A DNA stretch of 64,000 bases, taken from positions 148,161 to 212,160 of the forward strand of contig JAFUFU010000008.1 in the NCBI GenBank assembly GCA_017469785.1, given 5' to 3'. Below the pieces are notes generated by a model. The model saw nothing but the letters and a program-made list of their open reading frames with translations, was not told the DNA's origin and did no database searches. Positions 50,334 through 60,700 of the stretch are shown one piece after another (positions within the stretch are counted from its first letter, which is position 1; the number at the start of each line of letters is the position of its first letter). Source of the DNA: Treponema sp. (GTDB taxonomy: Bacteria > Spirochaetota > Spirochaetia > Treponematales > Treponemataceae). The position numbers and the translations under genes were made by a program.

Positions 50334-51509
50334 CTAATAAGATTCTGTTTCACCAAATGATTTAAGTTTTTCTCTAAGTTTCTTTAGACCTTTATTTTCA
50401 ATTTGTCTTATTCGTTCTCTTGTAACTCCATATAAACAACCGATTTCTTCTAAAGTCAAGGAAATTCCATAACCATAATGTTCAGAATCTTTATAAAGTT
50501 TATTTTCAACTAGTTTTACGGCAGCCTTATAATCAAAATCAGATTCATTCCATAGACCAAACCGAAATTTAATTACGGCTCGTTCTTTTTCTTTTAGAGA
50601 ATCAACTTTTTTGTTCAATTTTTCACAAAAAAGCTTATTGCAGATTTCTTCGTCAAATGTGTTATATGATAAGAAATTACAGTTAGCTTCAGTCATTTCA
50701 TCAAGACTTTCAAATGGAATAAACGCAAGTAAAATCTCTTTTGCGGCATTTTCAGATATGCATAGTAATTTAGCAATTTTACTGATATTGAACTTGTCAA
50801 CAATTAGGCAGTCATTGTCTATTTTCAGATAATCTAAATATTTGTATAATTTGAAATAAGCGTTCAGCGGTTGAGTAGGATAATAAACGAGAGGTCTCTT
50901 TGTTTGCATATTCCGCATGAATACTTGCATTATCCAATAAGATGCATATCCTGAAAATTTCCCATTTTCATCAGGCTTAAAACTATCTGCAGCTTTGCAT
51001 ATCCCCTCATAGGCTAACGAAATCATTTCAGAAATATCATTTTCGTATCGTTCTGAGTATTGCAATGCAAGTTTTAATCCCAAGCGAAGGTGCATTTCAA
51101 TAACTCTTTTTCTTGCAAACTGATTTCCCTCCAACATCTGATATTGAAGCTGTTGCATTTCTCTTCTTTGTGGCGGTACAGTTTTTCGCACATAATCCAC
51201 GAAAAATTTTAGGCTCGAATCCAAAGCTACAATTTTCAAATATATCGGTTCATAATCATTATGTGCCCAATCATCAAACTCCTCGTTTTGTAATTCAGAA
51301 TCTATTTTTTTGACAGCAGGCTTTTTCTCATATAAGATAATTCCATTATCCAACAATTTTGAAGTTAACCGGTCTATATCCTGAATATCTAAATTATACT
51401 TATCGGAACAAGGAAAAATATCATCAAACAATAAATATCCTTGTTCCATCGATAGACTTAAGAGAAAATCAAATGCTTGTAAAAATCCAGATTTATTTTC
51501 TGACACCAT
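50334..51509 (-). CDS. RpoD-like sigma-70 factor, last full gene of the sulphur-defence operon
   Basis: 391 residues. The N-terminus (GYLLFDDIFPCSDKYNLD, LLDNGIILYE) resembles region 1.1 of primary sigma factors. Region 2 is LAYEGICKAADSFKPDENG and FSGYASYWIMQVF; region 3 follows. Region 4 is LTLEEIGCLYGVTRERIRQI, with the RpoD-type RERIRQIE helix. Residues 100-135 are unusual. Its ATG overlaps the preceding stop by 1 nt (TAATG) with no ribosome site, so it is translationally coupled to the defence genes. It may direct RNA polymerase to this operon or to modified DNA; that is inference. Confidence 0.88.
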   Translation of the reverse strand: MVSENKSGFLQAFDFLLSLSMEQGYLLFDDIFPCSDKYNLDIQDIDRLTSKLLDNGIILYEKKPAVKKIDSELQNEEFDDWAHNDYEPIYLKIVALDSSLKFFVDYVRKTVPPQRREMQQLQYQMLEGNQFARKRVIEMHLRLGLKLALQYSERYENDISEMISLAYEGICKAADSFKPDENGKFSGYASYWIMQVFMRNMQTKRPLVYYPTQPLNAYFKLYKYLDYLKIDNDCLIVDKFNISKIAKLLCISENAAKEILLAFIPFESLDEMTEANCNFLSYNTFDEEICNKLFCEKLNKKVDSLKEKERAVIKFRFGLWNESDFDYKAAVKLVENKLYKDSEHYGYGISLTLEEIGCLYGVTRERIRQIENKGLKKLREKLKSFGETESY

Positions 51510-52036
51510 TATTTTAGCAATGAAATAAGCTGGTCCTTGTCAATGTTATCAATGAATAAATGTGATATGTCGTCAGAAAATATCGTAAGATTCTCAATAA
51601 AATTATCTGGCTTAGAAGCTCCCTGTATCAGTTTTTCATATAAAACTTCAATTCCACCTCTAGCATATGAATTAAATAACTCTAAGTCGTTTTCATCCTT
51701 TCCGAAATTTCTGAATGCCTTATCTATGCGCTTTTTCTCATCAGATTCATGTTCTTCATCCAACAGCAATATCAACTGCATATTAAAAGTAAGATTATCC
51801 TGTGATGTAATCATTTGGTCTTTTAATATATGGGCATCAAACAACTTTCCACTATTATCTTTTGTTGTCATATCCTTGTCGGCTTTTCTCTGAAATAAAA
51901 AACCGACGAGTGGAGCCTGTACATAAACATCGATATTTCTGTTAAAAAGTTTCGCACCAGTTTCACCAAAATTATTTGAAAGCATATTCATATATTGACC
52001 GTGCTTTCCAGTAATTCTTATTTCCTTGTCGAACAT
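51509..52036 (-). CDS. 175-aa protein following the DndD-like gene
   Basis: Not named. A soluble protein beginning EIRITGKHGQYMNML, with RNIDVYVQAPLVGFLFQRKA in the first third and a helical C-terminal half. I recall similar small proteins next to DndD-type ATPases, but cannot confirm. It does not look like the DndE family, which is about 110 residues. A TAGGAGGAAG site, formed by the end of the ATPase gene, lies 9 nt before the ATG. Confidence 0.6.
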   Translation of the reverse strand: MFDKEIRITGKHGQYMNMLSNNFGETGAKLFNRNIDVYVQAPLVGFLFQRKADKDMTTKDNSGKLFDAHILKDQMITSQDNLTFNMQLILLLDEEHESDEKKRIDKAFRNFGKDENDLELFNSYARGGIEVLYEKLIQGASKPDNFIENLTIFSDDISHLFIDNIDKDQLISLLK

Positions 52037-52048
52037 ATTTACTTCCTC

Positions 52049-54049
52049 CTATTCCAAAACCGTTTCAGTCTCTGTTATTTTTCTGAAACGATGGCTTTTT
52101 CCGATTTTTTCTGACATATATTCTTTTGCCAAATCACCATCCGTATCTTTAATAAATATAATGACTTGTTCGGTAAGATGCGGAATAGTTTCACAAACAG
52201 ATTTTATATGTTTTCTGTCAAATTTTGACAGCGGAGCATCCATAACAAGCGGGTAAATATCCGAAGATAATTCCTGCTTGTCTCTGTCAGTAGAATTTCT
52301 GTTTTCTTTGGACATTTTTATCATGCTGGTTATAAATGAGAAAATAACTGAAATGCTTTGACCTTCCGATGTCTCAACTTTGTCATTGATATTGTTAGCA
52401 AGAACATCAATTTGATACTTTTCATTTATATGAACAGATAGATCTCCGCTATTGATTTTAGAGAAAATCTGGTTCATATTGTCCTCAAGCCTAGTTCTCA
52501 CTTCTTTTTCACTTGAAGCATACTTCTGGGAAAGTAAATCATAGATTTTTTTTGCATAAGCCTTGTAAATCTCAATTTGTCTGTTTGTTGAATTTTTTAA
52601 GGCTAGTTCCTTCCGCTTTGTTTCAGCGCTTTCTCTTTCTTGTTTTTTCGCTCCGATTTTCTGGTCTATTTCACGCCGTTCTTGATTGTTTTTGCTTACA
52701 GTATGCTCACAATCAGCAATTTTTGAAGAAATCGTTCTTACGATTTCCTCTACATCTGTTCCGTTAAGTTTTGGGTCAATGTGATTATGAATATAATCTT
52801 CTGCATTTGTTATTTCATCATCACATTCACTTATTTTGGCAAGTTTTTCATCTCTAACCGAAATAAAGTCATTTTCCGAGTTCAGTCTGCTTCGTGCAGT
52901 TGTTTTAAAATCATTTACCATATTGCCAATTGACTTTGGAGGCAAAACATCAAACCACTTGTTCAATTCTTCTAGTTCCTTAGAATTCTCTTGTATGCAA
53001 GTTCCACAAAGGCATCGTTTATGGTCAATGAGATATTGAATCGTTTTATCCGTGATATTTGGAATATCACTTCCAGAAAGTTTGAGTTTAACAAGGATGT
53101 CATAGGCTGGCTTTATTAAGCCAACTGATAAAAATAATGAAATCTGTTTGTTGAATTCCCGGCAGATATCTTTTTGAAATTCTGTCTTCCTTGCTGCCTG
53201 TTCTTTTATCCTTTTTTCGAGCTTCTCTTTTTCTTCCTGCAGATCCTTACTTGATTGATAGTCTTTCAATTCTTCCTGTTTTTTGGATTTCAAATCATCG
53301 GCTTTTCTGTTTTCATCCTCTATCTCTGCAATGCGATTTTCCATCTTTTCGATTTCGGAATCACAGTCGTTGATAATATCAGTCTGTTTTTTTACTTCCA
53401 AATCACTAGACGAATCATATTGCTGATTGTACTTTCCGATTACAGAATTTTTCGGTCCGCCATTTAAATGTTCCAATGCTTTCTGCATCGCCTTCAAGCC
53501 TAAAAGCCCTTCAACAGCTTCTGCAAATTCCGCGGTCTTCTTGTACCCGGAAATATCTTTTCCCATTGCTTCAATTCTTTCTCCGTCAAAGAAGAAATAT
53601 CTTGAAAGTTCTTTTGGCAAAATGGAATTGATAGTTGCATCTCGTTTTGTTGCTTCAATAAATTTTGTGTTTCCAGCACTATCTTTTTGCTGAATTTCAA
53701 GAACAGAATTTCCTTCTGCTTTAACAGAATTTGAATTATCTTTTTTGAAATTCTGAGTTCGAGTAATCGTATACTGGTTATCGCCGTGCTTCAGTTTTAA
53801 TTGAACATAAACAGTCTCTGGCGTAGCAGGAGTCATTGCATTTGCAACATCTTTATTCCAGACAATTGAATCCTTAAAATAAGTAATTCCATACAGACAC
53901 CAGAAAAAGCTTTGCAAAAATGTTGTCTTTCCGCTACCATTTTCACCAATTATTATTGTGACATTCTTTCCTTGAATATCTTGAGCAAAATCTAGTGAAG
54001 CATCCTTATATTGCCTGAAATTGTGCAATTTTATTGATTCGAGTAACAT
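52049..54049 (-). CDS. DndD-like SMC/Rad50-type ATPase with zinc-hook
   Basis: 666 residues. Walker A IGENGSGKTT at 34-43 is preceded by the N-terminal LHNFRQYKDASLDF. Long coiled coils flank a CLCGTC hook near residue 346. The C-terminus has the signature region (SEGQSISVIFSF), and Walker B/D-loop is VMDAPLSKFDRKH near 604. This is the arrangement of DndD of the DNA-phosphorothioation system and relatives. Its start lies within the 57-aa gene (19-nt overlap). It would act as the DNA-scanning motor of the system. Confidence 0.85.
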   Translation of the reverse strand: MLLESIKLHNFRQYKDASLDFAQDIQGKNVTIIIGENGSGKTTFLQSFFWCLYGITYFKDSIVWNKDVANAMTPATPETVYVQLKLKHGDNQYTITRTQNFKKDNSNSVKAEGNSVLEIQQKDSAGNTKFIEATKRDATINSILPKELSRYFFFDGERIEAMGKDISGYKKTAEFAEAVEGLLGLKAMQKALEHLNGGPKNSVIGKYNQQYDSSSDLEVKKQTDIINDCDSEIEKMENRIAEIEDENRKADDLKSKKQEELKDYQSSKDLQEEKEKLEKRIKEQAARKTEFQKDICREFNKQISLFLSVGLIKPAYDILVKLKLSGSDIPNITDKTIQYLIDHKRCLCGTCIQENSKELEELNKWFDVLPPKSIGNMVNDFKTTARSRLNSENDFISVRDEKLAKISECDDEITNAEDYIHNHIDPKLNGTDVEEIVRTISSKIADCEHTVSKNNQERREIDQKIGAKKQERESAETKRKELALKNSTNRQIEIYKAYAKKIYDLLSQKYASSEKEVRTRLEDNMNQIFSKINSGDLSVHINEKYQIDVLANNINDKVETSEGQSISVIFSFITSMIKMSKENRNSTDRDKQELSSDIYPLVMDAPLSKFDRKHIKSVCETIPHLTEQVIIFIKDTDGDLAKEYMSEKIGKSHRFRKITETETVLE

Positions 54050-54204
54050 TTTACAGCCTCCTCTATTGATTTCTGAATTTTCTCAATCATCTGAATATCA
54101 TTAGAATTGTGAGTTTTCAGATTTTGATTTTCTAAAAACACAATCTTACTCATCAAAACATTAAGTTTTGATTCATCGATTTCAATTTCATTTTGTTCAT
54201 TCAT
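54031..54204 (-). CDS. Small 57-aa coiled-coil protein between helicase and DndD-like genes
   Basis: ATG at 54204 overlaps the helicase stop (ATGAATGA), and the stop at 54031 lies inside the ATPase gene. The product begins MNEQNEIEIDESKLNVLM and continues with a heptad-like helix (IQMIEKIQKSIEEAV). Overlap on both sides argues that it is translated, as in phage and defence operons. Function unknown. Confidence 0.65.
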   Translation of the reverse strand: MNEQNEIEIDESKLNVLMSKIVFLENQNLKTHNSNDIQMIEKIQKSIEEAVKCYSNQ

Positions 54205-56431
54205 TTATACTTTCCTCCTGTGAATTATTTTCAAACAAGTCTTTATCTGATATTTGATAAACGGTCTGTATTTCGTCAATCAAATTCAAACTCGTCATCT
54301 CATTCATTGATATGTGAGAGAATTCCTTTATTCTACGAAGTTCATTTTTTACCAATGTTGAATCACCTTGCAGTTCTTCTTTTGTGTAGTTTTGTACCGA
54401 TGCAAGTTCTCTTGGTAAAGTTACAAAATCATATATTTCTGCATAATCTTTTCCATCAAACTTTCGTAAAACACGACCACGCCGCTGAATATATTCTTTT
54501 GGATTTGTAGTGCTAGCCAAAATAAATGCCGTTTTGATGGAAGGAATATTTACACCTTCATCGAGACACTTGATTGCTACAATTGCTTGAATCTTTTCTT
54601 CTTTAAATTTTTGAGTAATGATTTTTCGAGTTTCAATATCTTCTTCTGAGGTAAATTTTGAAACTGTCATTCCCATTTCGTTTCCAAGAATTTTTGTGAC
54701 AGCGGTTATTTGTCTTTCTCCAACTTCTGATTTATCAAAATCATTCAAAAGTTCATCTTTATCATTTTCAGGAATAACAGTTGTTGCTCCACAATAAACA
54801 AGAAGATTATTTTGATTTTTGTACGCTTTAATTTGTTCCCGCAATGCGTCAAGTTTGTTTTGAGCACCAGCTACAATCCTAGAACGTTTTATCGCAAGCA
54901 TTTCTCCATAAGAATCCAGAACCATCTTTCCAGACTTATTTTTCCGCAAGTGTTGACTCATTTCCCTTGAAATATGCTTGTATTCATCAAGTTCGTCTTC
55001 AGTAAGATAGACAAGAACAGGAAAATATTTGTATCGCGTTAATTTTTTTTCATCGATAGCCCTTTCCAAATCATAGTGAATGCATACATTCTCAAAATAG
55101 CCATGAAGAAATGCTGTGCCCTCTTCATCATTATGTCGGTCTAGGGTTGCCGAAAGTGCTAGACGATATATAAATCTTGAATCAAGATACTTCTTAAAAT
55201 TTCCAGCCCCAGCATTATGAGCTTCATCTATCATTAATAAGATATCTGCTGAAATATTATTTATTTGCTCTTGAACAAATTTACTCTTGAAAGTTACGTT
55301 TGTTATTACAAGACAAGAAAATCTCTTATCTTTTGGACGCAATTTCATATCTAAGATAGCTTTCTTTAATCTTGTTTTCCAATCTTTCTGTGGCGAACTC
55401 GAATATCCAATAATCGGTTGGATATTGAACTTTACAATATCTTCTACCCACTGTTCTACCAAATGCTGATAAGGACAAACGATAATTGCAAAGAGTTTTT
55501 CTGGAAATCTATCAGAAAACAATCTTGTTAAAGCCGACAAGCCCGTTAGAGTTTTTCCTGTTCCCGTTGCCATATCAAAAATGCCACGGTAATTTTGTTT
55601 TTGCCAGTTTTCTATTGCCTCATTTTGATAGTCGTGAAGCTGTAACCATTCTGGCATTGTCGGAATATTAGGTGGAAGAGCTTTTTCGATTTCAACATCT
55701 TCATCAGAATTAATAGAAAAGGATTTTTCAATTAATTCACTTTTCGAAAAGCTTTTATTCTTATACTTTTGTATAAAGGCTGTTGGCAGTTCAGGAAAGT
55801 CAAAAACTTCCAGTGCATTTTGCTTGTTCTGCCACATTGCATTAAAATCATCTTCACATATTTTTACCCGTTCCGCGTCTCCTTCATACCAGCCACAGAA
55901 AACCTGAAATGACTCAAAGTTTTCAGAAATAGCCGTTTCAGACTCATTCATGCTTCCCGAAATTGCAACTTTATTTCCATCGTCATCAACAAAAAGACCA
56001 ATCTTTTCATGGTACATGCTAAATTCAGGATTCTTTGTGACAGCAATTTTTATTTCTAAGATTCCCATCTCAATTAGATTTGCTAGAATATTTAATCTGT
56101 TTTGCTCGTTGATTGTTTTGGGCAGCGTCATCTCGCGTGCAAAAGCCCTAAGATAAATATTTTCTCTTGATTCATAGCCCTTTTTGATTGCAGCAACATC
56201 ATCTTCGTTTAATCGAGGCGAGGTTATTAACTGCATTTTTCCATCATTCTTCACAAGAGACAAAATTCCGTAAGAGATTTCTAAAAAACTTGTAGAAGAA
56301 AAAAAGCCTACCGCTCTTCTGTAGAGTTTTGTGCAAGGCAAAACCTGATTATAAAATTCACGAGGTTTAGCGTAAGCATCTCCTGAGCGGTAACGGGTTT
56401 GGAATGTTATGTCTATAAATCTTTCTTTCAT
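54197..56431 (-). CDS. PLD-nuclease/SF2 helicase fusion
   Basis: 744 residues from ATG at 56431 (a TTG two codons earlier has better spacing to AGGAGG). The N-terminal domain (about 25-200) is phospholipase D-like: MYHEKIGLFVDDDGNK (HxK) and SGSMNESETA. Then a DEAD/DEAH-type helicase: MATGTGKTLTG (about 288), MIDEAHNAG (about 400), ALSATLDRH, YIQRRGRVLRK (motif VI). Such PLD-SF2 proteins are restriction effectors in several defence systems. Probably the DNA-cleaving arm here. The 3' end overlaps the 57-aa gene. Confidence 0.88.
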   Translation of the reverse strand: MKERFIDITFQTRYRSGDAYAKPREFYNQVLPCTKLYRRAVGFFSSTSFLEISYGILSLVKNDGKMQLITSPRLNEDDVAAIKKGYESRENIYLRAFAREMTLPKTINEQNRLNILANLIEMGILEIKIAVTKNPEFSMYHEKIGLFVDDDGNKVAISGSMNESETAISENFESFQVFCGWYEGDAERVKICEDDFNAMWQNKQNALEVFDFPELPTAFIQKYKNKSFSKSELIEKSFSINSDEDVEIEKALPPNIPTMPEWLQLHDYQNEAIENWQKQNYRGIFDMATGTGKTLTGLSALTRLFSDRFPEKLFAIIVCPYQHLVEQWVEDIVKFNIQPIIGYSSSPQKDWKTRLKKAILDMKLRPKDKRFSCLVITNVTFKSKFVQEQINNISADILLMIDEAHNAGAGNFKKYLDSRFIYRLALSATLDRHNDEEGTAFLHGYFENVCIHYDLERAIDEKKLTRYKYFPVLVYLTEDELDEYKHISREMSQHLRKNKSGKMVLDSYGEMLAIKRSRIVAGAQNKLDALREQIKAYKNQNNLLVYCGATTVIPENDKDELLNDFDKSEVGERQITAVTKILGNEMGMTVSKFTSEEDIETRKIITQKFKEEKIQAIVAIKCLDEGVNIPSIKTAFILASTTNPKEYIQRRGRVLRKFDGKDYAEIYDFVTLPRELASVQNYTKEELQGDSTLVKNELRRIKEFSHISMNEMTSLNLIDEIQTVYQISDKDLFENNSQEESINE

Positions 56432-56446
56432 TTTCAAATTTTCCTC

Positions 56447-57715
56447 CTACAAATTCCCCTTCAAAAACTCCATCGCCTCTTCCAGCTCCGCAAAATCTTC
56501 CTCGCCGGTAAAATAGCTGGTGCTAAACCTCACCGTGCCCGCGGGGAAAGTCCCCAGCGTTTTGTGGGCAAGCGGAGCACACTGTAAGCCAGACCGCACG
56601 GCGATATTCTGCTCGGAAAAAACGCTTGCCGCCGTGTCGCTTGGAAGCCCTTCTATCAAAACCGACACAATGCCTACATATTGAGATTTTGAATTCTGTC
56701 TGCCGACAGGCATGGTGAGTTCAGAATGCCCCATCCCACCATGATTTTGCGTTAGCAAAATCGAATCCGTGTGGCAATTTCCAACAACCTTCACAAAATC
56801 GTACTTTCTCAAAATCTCAAGCAGGCATTTTCTGTGCTCCTGTTCCTTCATCCAGATTGATTCAATGCCAGTTTCCAAAATCCAGCCGGTTGAGGCATAT
56901 AAACCTGCGACTCCAGAGATATTGAGCGTTCCCATTTCGTATCGCTGGGGGATTTCTTTTGGCATGTCCTGATTTGCGCTTTCATAGCCTGTTCCTCCGA
57001 ACAAAACTGGAGATAAATCAAAACCAGCTTTCATGGCAAAGCCGCTTATTCCTGTAGGTCCGTAAAGAGTTTTATGTCCGGCAAAAACTGCAAAATCGAT
57101 TGTTTCAAGCCCCACATTCAAATCAACCAGGCCTGCCGTCTGAGCCATGTCGAGCACAGTCAGGCAGTCAAACTTTTTTGCAAGCAGGCACAGTTTTTCC
57201 ACAGGCTGAATTAGGCCTGTTACATTACTTGCATGGCTTATAACGAGTAAGTCTGGCTCATCCTTTTTGAAAAGGTTTTCTATTTCTGTGAAGTCGTAAG
57301 AAAGATTTTCCAGAATAGGAAGAACCTTTACTTTTATCATTCCCATCAATTCAAAATGATGAAGAACTCTTGTCACCGCATTGTGCTCAAAAGGGCTGAT
57401 GTAAACGGTGGCTCGACGATTCGCCAGGCTCTGTTCACCGCTGCGGTTGGTGAGCGTAGCCGAACCAATCACTCCCTGCAAAATCATATTGAGGGCAATA
57501 GTGGCCGTGGGTGTAAAAATAATCTGCTTATTCTGGCAGTGTAAAATCTTCTGAAGGCGTCCTCTTGTGTCAGAAATCAACTTGCCTGCCGTTAGCGAAA
57601 GTTCATGATTTCCTCTTCCGGCATTTCCGCCATGTTCCCGATAAAATTTGTCCATAAAGTCGTAGACACAATCAGGCTTTGGGAAGGTGGTCGCCGCATT
57701 ATCAAAATATGCCAT
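56447..57715 (-). CDS. Cysteine desulfurase (IscS/DndA/SufS-type) with two repeat-derived inserts
   Basis: 422 residues. PLP lysine in FAGHKTLYGPTG (about 210), SHASNVTGLIQP, ESANQDMPKEIPQRYEMGT and the catalytic cysteine in RSGLQCAPLAH (about 376). The enzyme takes sulphur from cysteine, as DndA/IscS does for DNA phosphorothioation. Two stretches (about 82-103 and 311-344) do not fit the family and are encoded by palindromic repeats. Its start overlaps the ATPase stop by one base. The inserts lie before the substrate histidine region and before the VSVLIEG strand. Confidence 0.88.
   Translation of the reverse strand: MAYFDNAATTFPKPDCVYDFMDKFYREHGGNAGRGNHELSLTAGKLISDTRGRLQKILHCQNKQIIFTPTATIALNMILQGVIGSATLTNRSGEQSLANRRATVYISPFEHNAVTRVLHHFELMGMIKVKVLPILENLSYDFTEIENLFKKDEPDLLVISHASNVTGLIQPVEKLCLLAKKFDCLTVLDMAQTAGLVDLNVGLETIDFAVFAGHKTLYGPTGISGFAMKAGFDLSPVLFGGTGYESANQDMPKEIPQRYEMGTLNISGVAGLYASTGWILETGIESIWMKEQEHRKCLLEILRKYDFVKVVGNCHTDSILLTQNHGGMGHSELTMPVGRQNSKSQYVGIVSVLIEGLPSDTAASVFSEQNIAVRSGLQCAPLAHKTLGTFPAGTVRFSTSYFTGEEDFAELEEAMEFLKGNL
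56683..56782. repeat. Palindromic element inserted in frame in the desulfurase gene (insert 2)
   Basis: Includes GATTTTGC-gtta-GCAAAATC and a GAATCCGTGTGGCAA end that match the ABC-ATPase insert in reverse orientation, plus GAATTCTG...CAGAAT and CTGTCTGCCGACAG hairpins. The frame stays open. Confidence 0.8.
57407..57470. repeat. Palindromic element inserted in frame in the desulfurase gene (insert 1)
   Basis: GGTGGCTCGACG...CGTAGCCGAACCA with an inner TTCACC/GGTGA hairpin. Encodes about 21 residues (GSATLTNRSGEQSLANRR) between NMILQG and VYISPFEHN of the desulfurase. Confidence 0.75.
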
Positions 57716-60700
57716 CAGTCCTCACCTCCGCATAAAGTTTCAAGCACACGCATCAGAACCTGCCTTTTTTCAGCCTGATTCAATGACTGTCCCATCGTGT
57801 CCAACGCATCGGTTACTTTGTTGAACAGAAGACGGGCGCGGGGACTCTCATTTACTTTTTCAAAATATTTTGTCATCACCTTTCCGTCTTCCTTTGGAAA
57901 AGAAACCGCATAAGATTTTGCAGATTTGGAATTTTCGCCAAGTGTAGTTTTTTCTGAATCAGATTGAAGAGAAAAGTTTTCCGCACTTTTTTTCCATGTC
58001 TTTATCTGCGAAATAAATTTTTCTTTTGTGCTTTCTTCCCAATCTTCAAGCCGCAATCCAGTTGCGGCAAAAGCTAAATCAGGAATCAAATCTTCATCTG
58101 ATGCATAGTTCTTTTTCAGAGCTGCAAAAAGTCTTTCTGTTCCGTCTGTAAAAAGATGATTAAGGGAAGATTCTGGCAGAGAAGACAGCCAGAGAGAATA
58201 AGAACTTTGGCTGAAAATCTCTTTGACTTCAAAGGCAAGCTCATCACTTAAATTCCCTAGCAGACCGTCATAAGTTTCTTTTATAATTTTGATTTTACGG
58301 GCAGTCTCAAGGGAACAGACTCCTTCTGATAATGCGTCAGGAATGGATGTAAAAAGAAGTTCCTGAGCGCCTTTTTCATTTTTGATTGCCTTAATAATAG
58401 AAGCAAATGGTGTTCTTGCCTCGCGGGAAAATTTTGGAAGAGAAAGATACCATTCGTGAATTGCAGAGGCAATTTCTTCTGCACTCTCACCTTTTGATGA
58501 AAAAATGTTTTTAAGTTCCGCAAGGTATGCTTTTTTATTTTCATCTAAATTAAATCTCAAAATGCTGAAGTTTTCAGGATGTTCGTTTATTTCAGAAAGT
58601 GTGTCCGCATTCAAAGATGTTTGCTGTTGGTCTGAATACAAAACCAGCTGATTTTTAATTCGTCCCAAAACAAGAGCTATATAAATCGGAATAATTCCCT
58701 TGCGAACTGCTATGCCATATTTTGCGGATGTAAGTTTTTCGTAAATCAAGGAGAATGAAACTTTTTCCTGTGCTGCCATTTCTGCAAACTCTTTAATCGT
58801 CTGTAACATTGGAGCCAACAGATATTTATCATCGGCTAAATCAAAATTCAGCTTTGCAATTTCGCTTTTCCCTCCACCATTTTCTAGCAGTCCTACATGA
58901 ATAAGAGTGCTCCGCATGATTGCTACATCCTGCCCGCTTCCTGTTAGCCCCAGATTTTTTTCAATTGGATTTCTAAGAAGACCAGCCAGAATTTTCCTTC
59001 GGCTATTAAAAGCCATTTGGGTAATTTCATTTTTATTAATCGCTTCATTGTTTATGACTGGTGTTTTTGAAAAATTCTTATCACATATTTTTGAAAGCAG
59101 TTCTGTAAGCTCTGTCCTGCGTTTAAGAGCAATTTCCTTTCCTGCATAGAAATACAGGCAGGCATTGTTTTCTGGATGCGTGTATTTTTTTATGTAAGTT
59201 GAAACAACTTCAAAAAGATCTTCCTGTATAACGCCGTATTCAGACATAAGAATTTCATCGCCCGCAGCTTTTTTACAAAGCTCATTTACGCTGGAAAGTT
59301 CTGCAGCGGCTTTTTCCACGGAAGAAAACTTTTTTAAGGCAATGCAGACAATTTGTTTATTTTTTGAAGTTATAGTTTTACACAACTGTTTTGCTTCTTC
59401 TATCTGATTTTTTGATTTACAAAGGAGTGCTATAATTTTTCCGTCAGAATTTATGTCTATCTGAATGTCCTTTCCTTGACTGCCATATTCCACAAATTCA
59501 AAATCAAAAAAGCGAGTCATCTCTTTTTTATCGTTGTAACGGTATGGATAAAAATATTTTTCCGTGTTAGTTTCATTTAACACTTTGCTCAAAAGAAAAC
59601 TCTTTTTCTCCCGCTCAATTTCGTCGTGTATCGCTTTTTTAATATCAATTCCGCTTGTTTCTTTTAGCTTTAGATAAGAATTACTTTGGCGAAGATAAAT
59701 CACAAATTCTTTTTCAATTAAGTTTTTTAAGGCTTCTTCAATCTGTTCTTTTGAATATGAAAAACTGTAGATTTTTACAATCTCTTCGGTCAAAGGCTTG
59801 AGTTTTTCAAACTGTGCAAGAATATATATAAGTGAAATTGTCTTTATGATTTTCTTTTCCAGCTCACCTTCATTTTTATTTTCTGCATCAAGTTTTTCTA
59901 AAATTGCTCTGGTAAGACGATAGGTTTCAAAAAGTTCTCCATTGTAGATTTCCTTTTTTAAAAGAGGCTCAAAATAATCAAATATCAAATCGGGAGTTAC
60001 AAGGGAAAAATCTTTATCGTTAAATCCTTTCAAAAATTGTGAAAGGGTATAAGCTGAATCAGCAGACAAAAATGTAAAAAGAGTACGCTCGTTCTGGGCA
60101 ATTCGCTCGGAAAGTCGTGGAAGAATGAATGTGCTTACAGGATGCAAAGGAAAGGTTGTAGTAAAAAGATTTTCTATTCCGCTATTTTCCTTGACTTCTG
60201 AAAAAAGTTCGTGCTTCTTGTAATTATCTTCAAGGGCATCAAAATCGCTTTTGTGAGAAATTTTGTAATCGTTCCATAGTTTTTTATCTTTTTGAATGAC
60301 TGTAGAAATAATTTCGTATACTTGAGAGAAATTATTGTTCAGCAGGATATGTTCAAATCTCTCGCTAATTCCCCGCCAGCCATCAGTTTTCTGTTTAGAA
60401 AGTTTATCAATATAATTTGCAATTTCCTTATGAGAAATCAAAAGCAGATGAAGCTGATTTTCTCCGGAGCGAGAGGCCTTTTCTGCAAAGTCCTGTAGCA
60501 TTTTTGTGTCGCTTACACTTGCCGTTTCTATGTTTGATTCAAGATATTTTGAAAACTCATCATATACTACATAAAGACCATCATACAACTTTTGGCGGCG
60601 CAGTTCCTTTGCAACACTTTCATACATTTCAACCACATCAAAGCTCAAAAATGGATTAAAGCTGCTTCCCGATGTCAGCTCAGGATATATTTTTTCAAAG

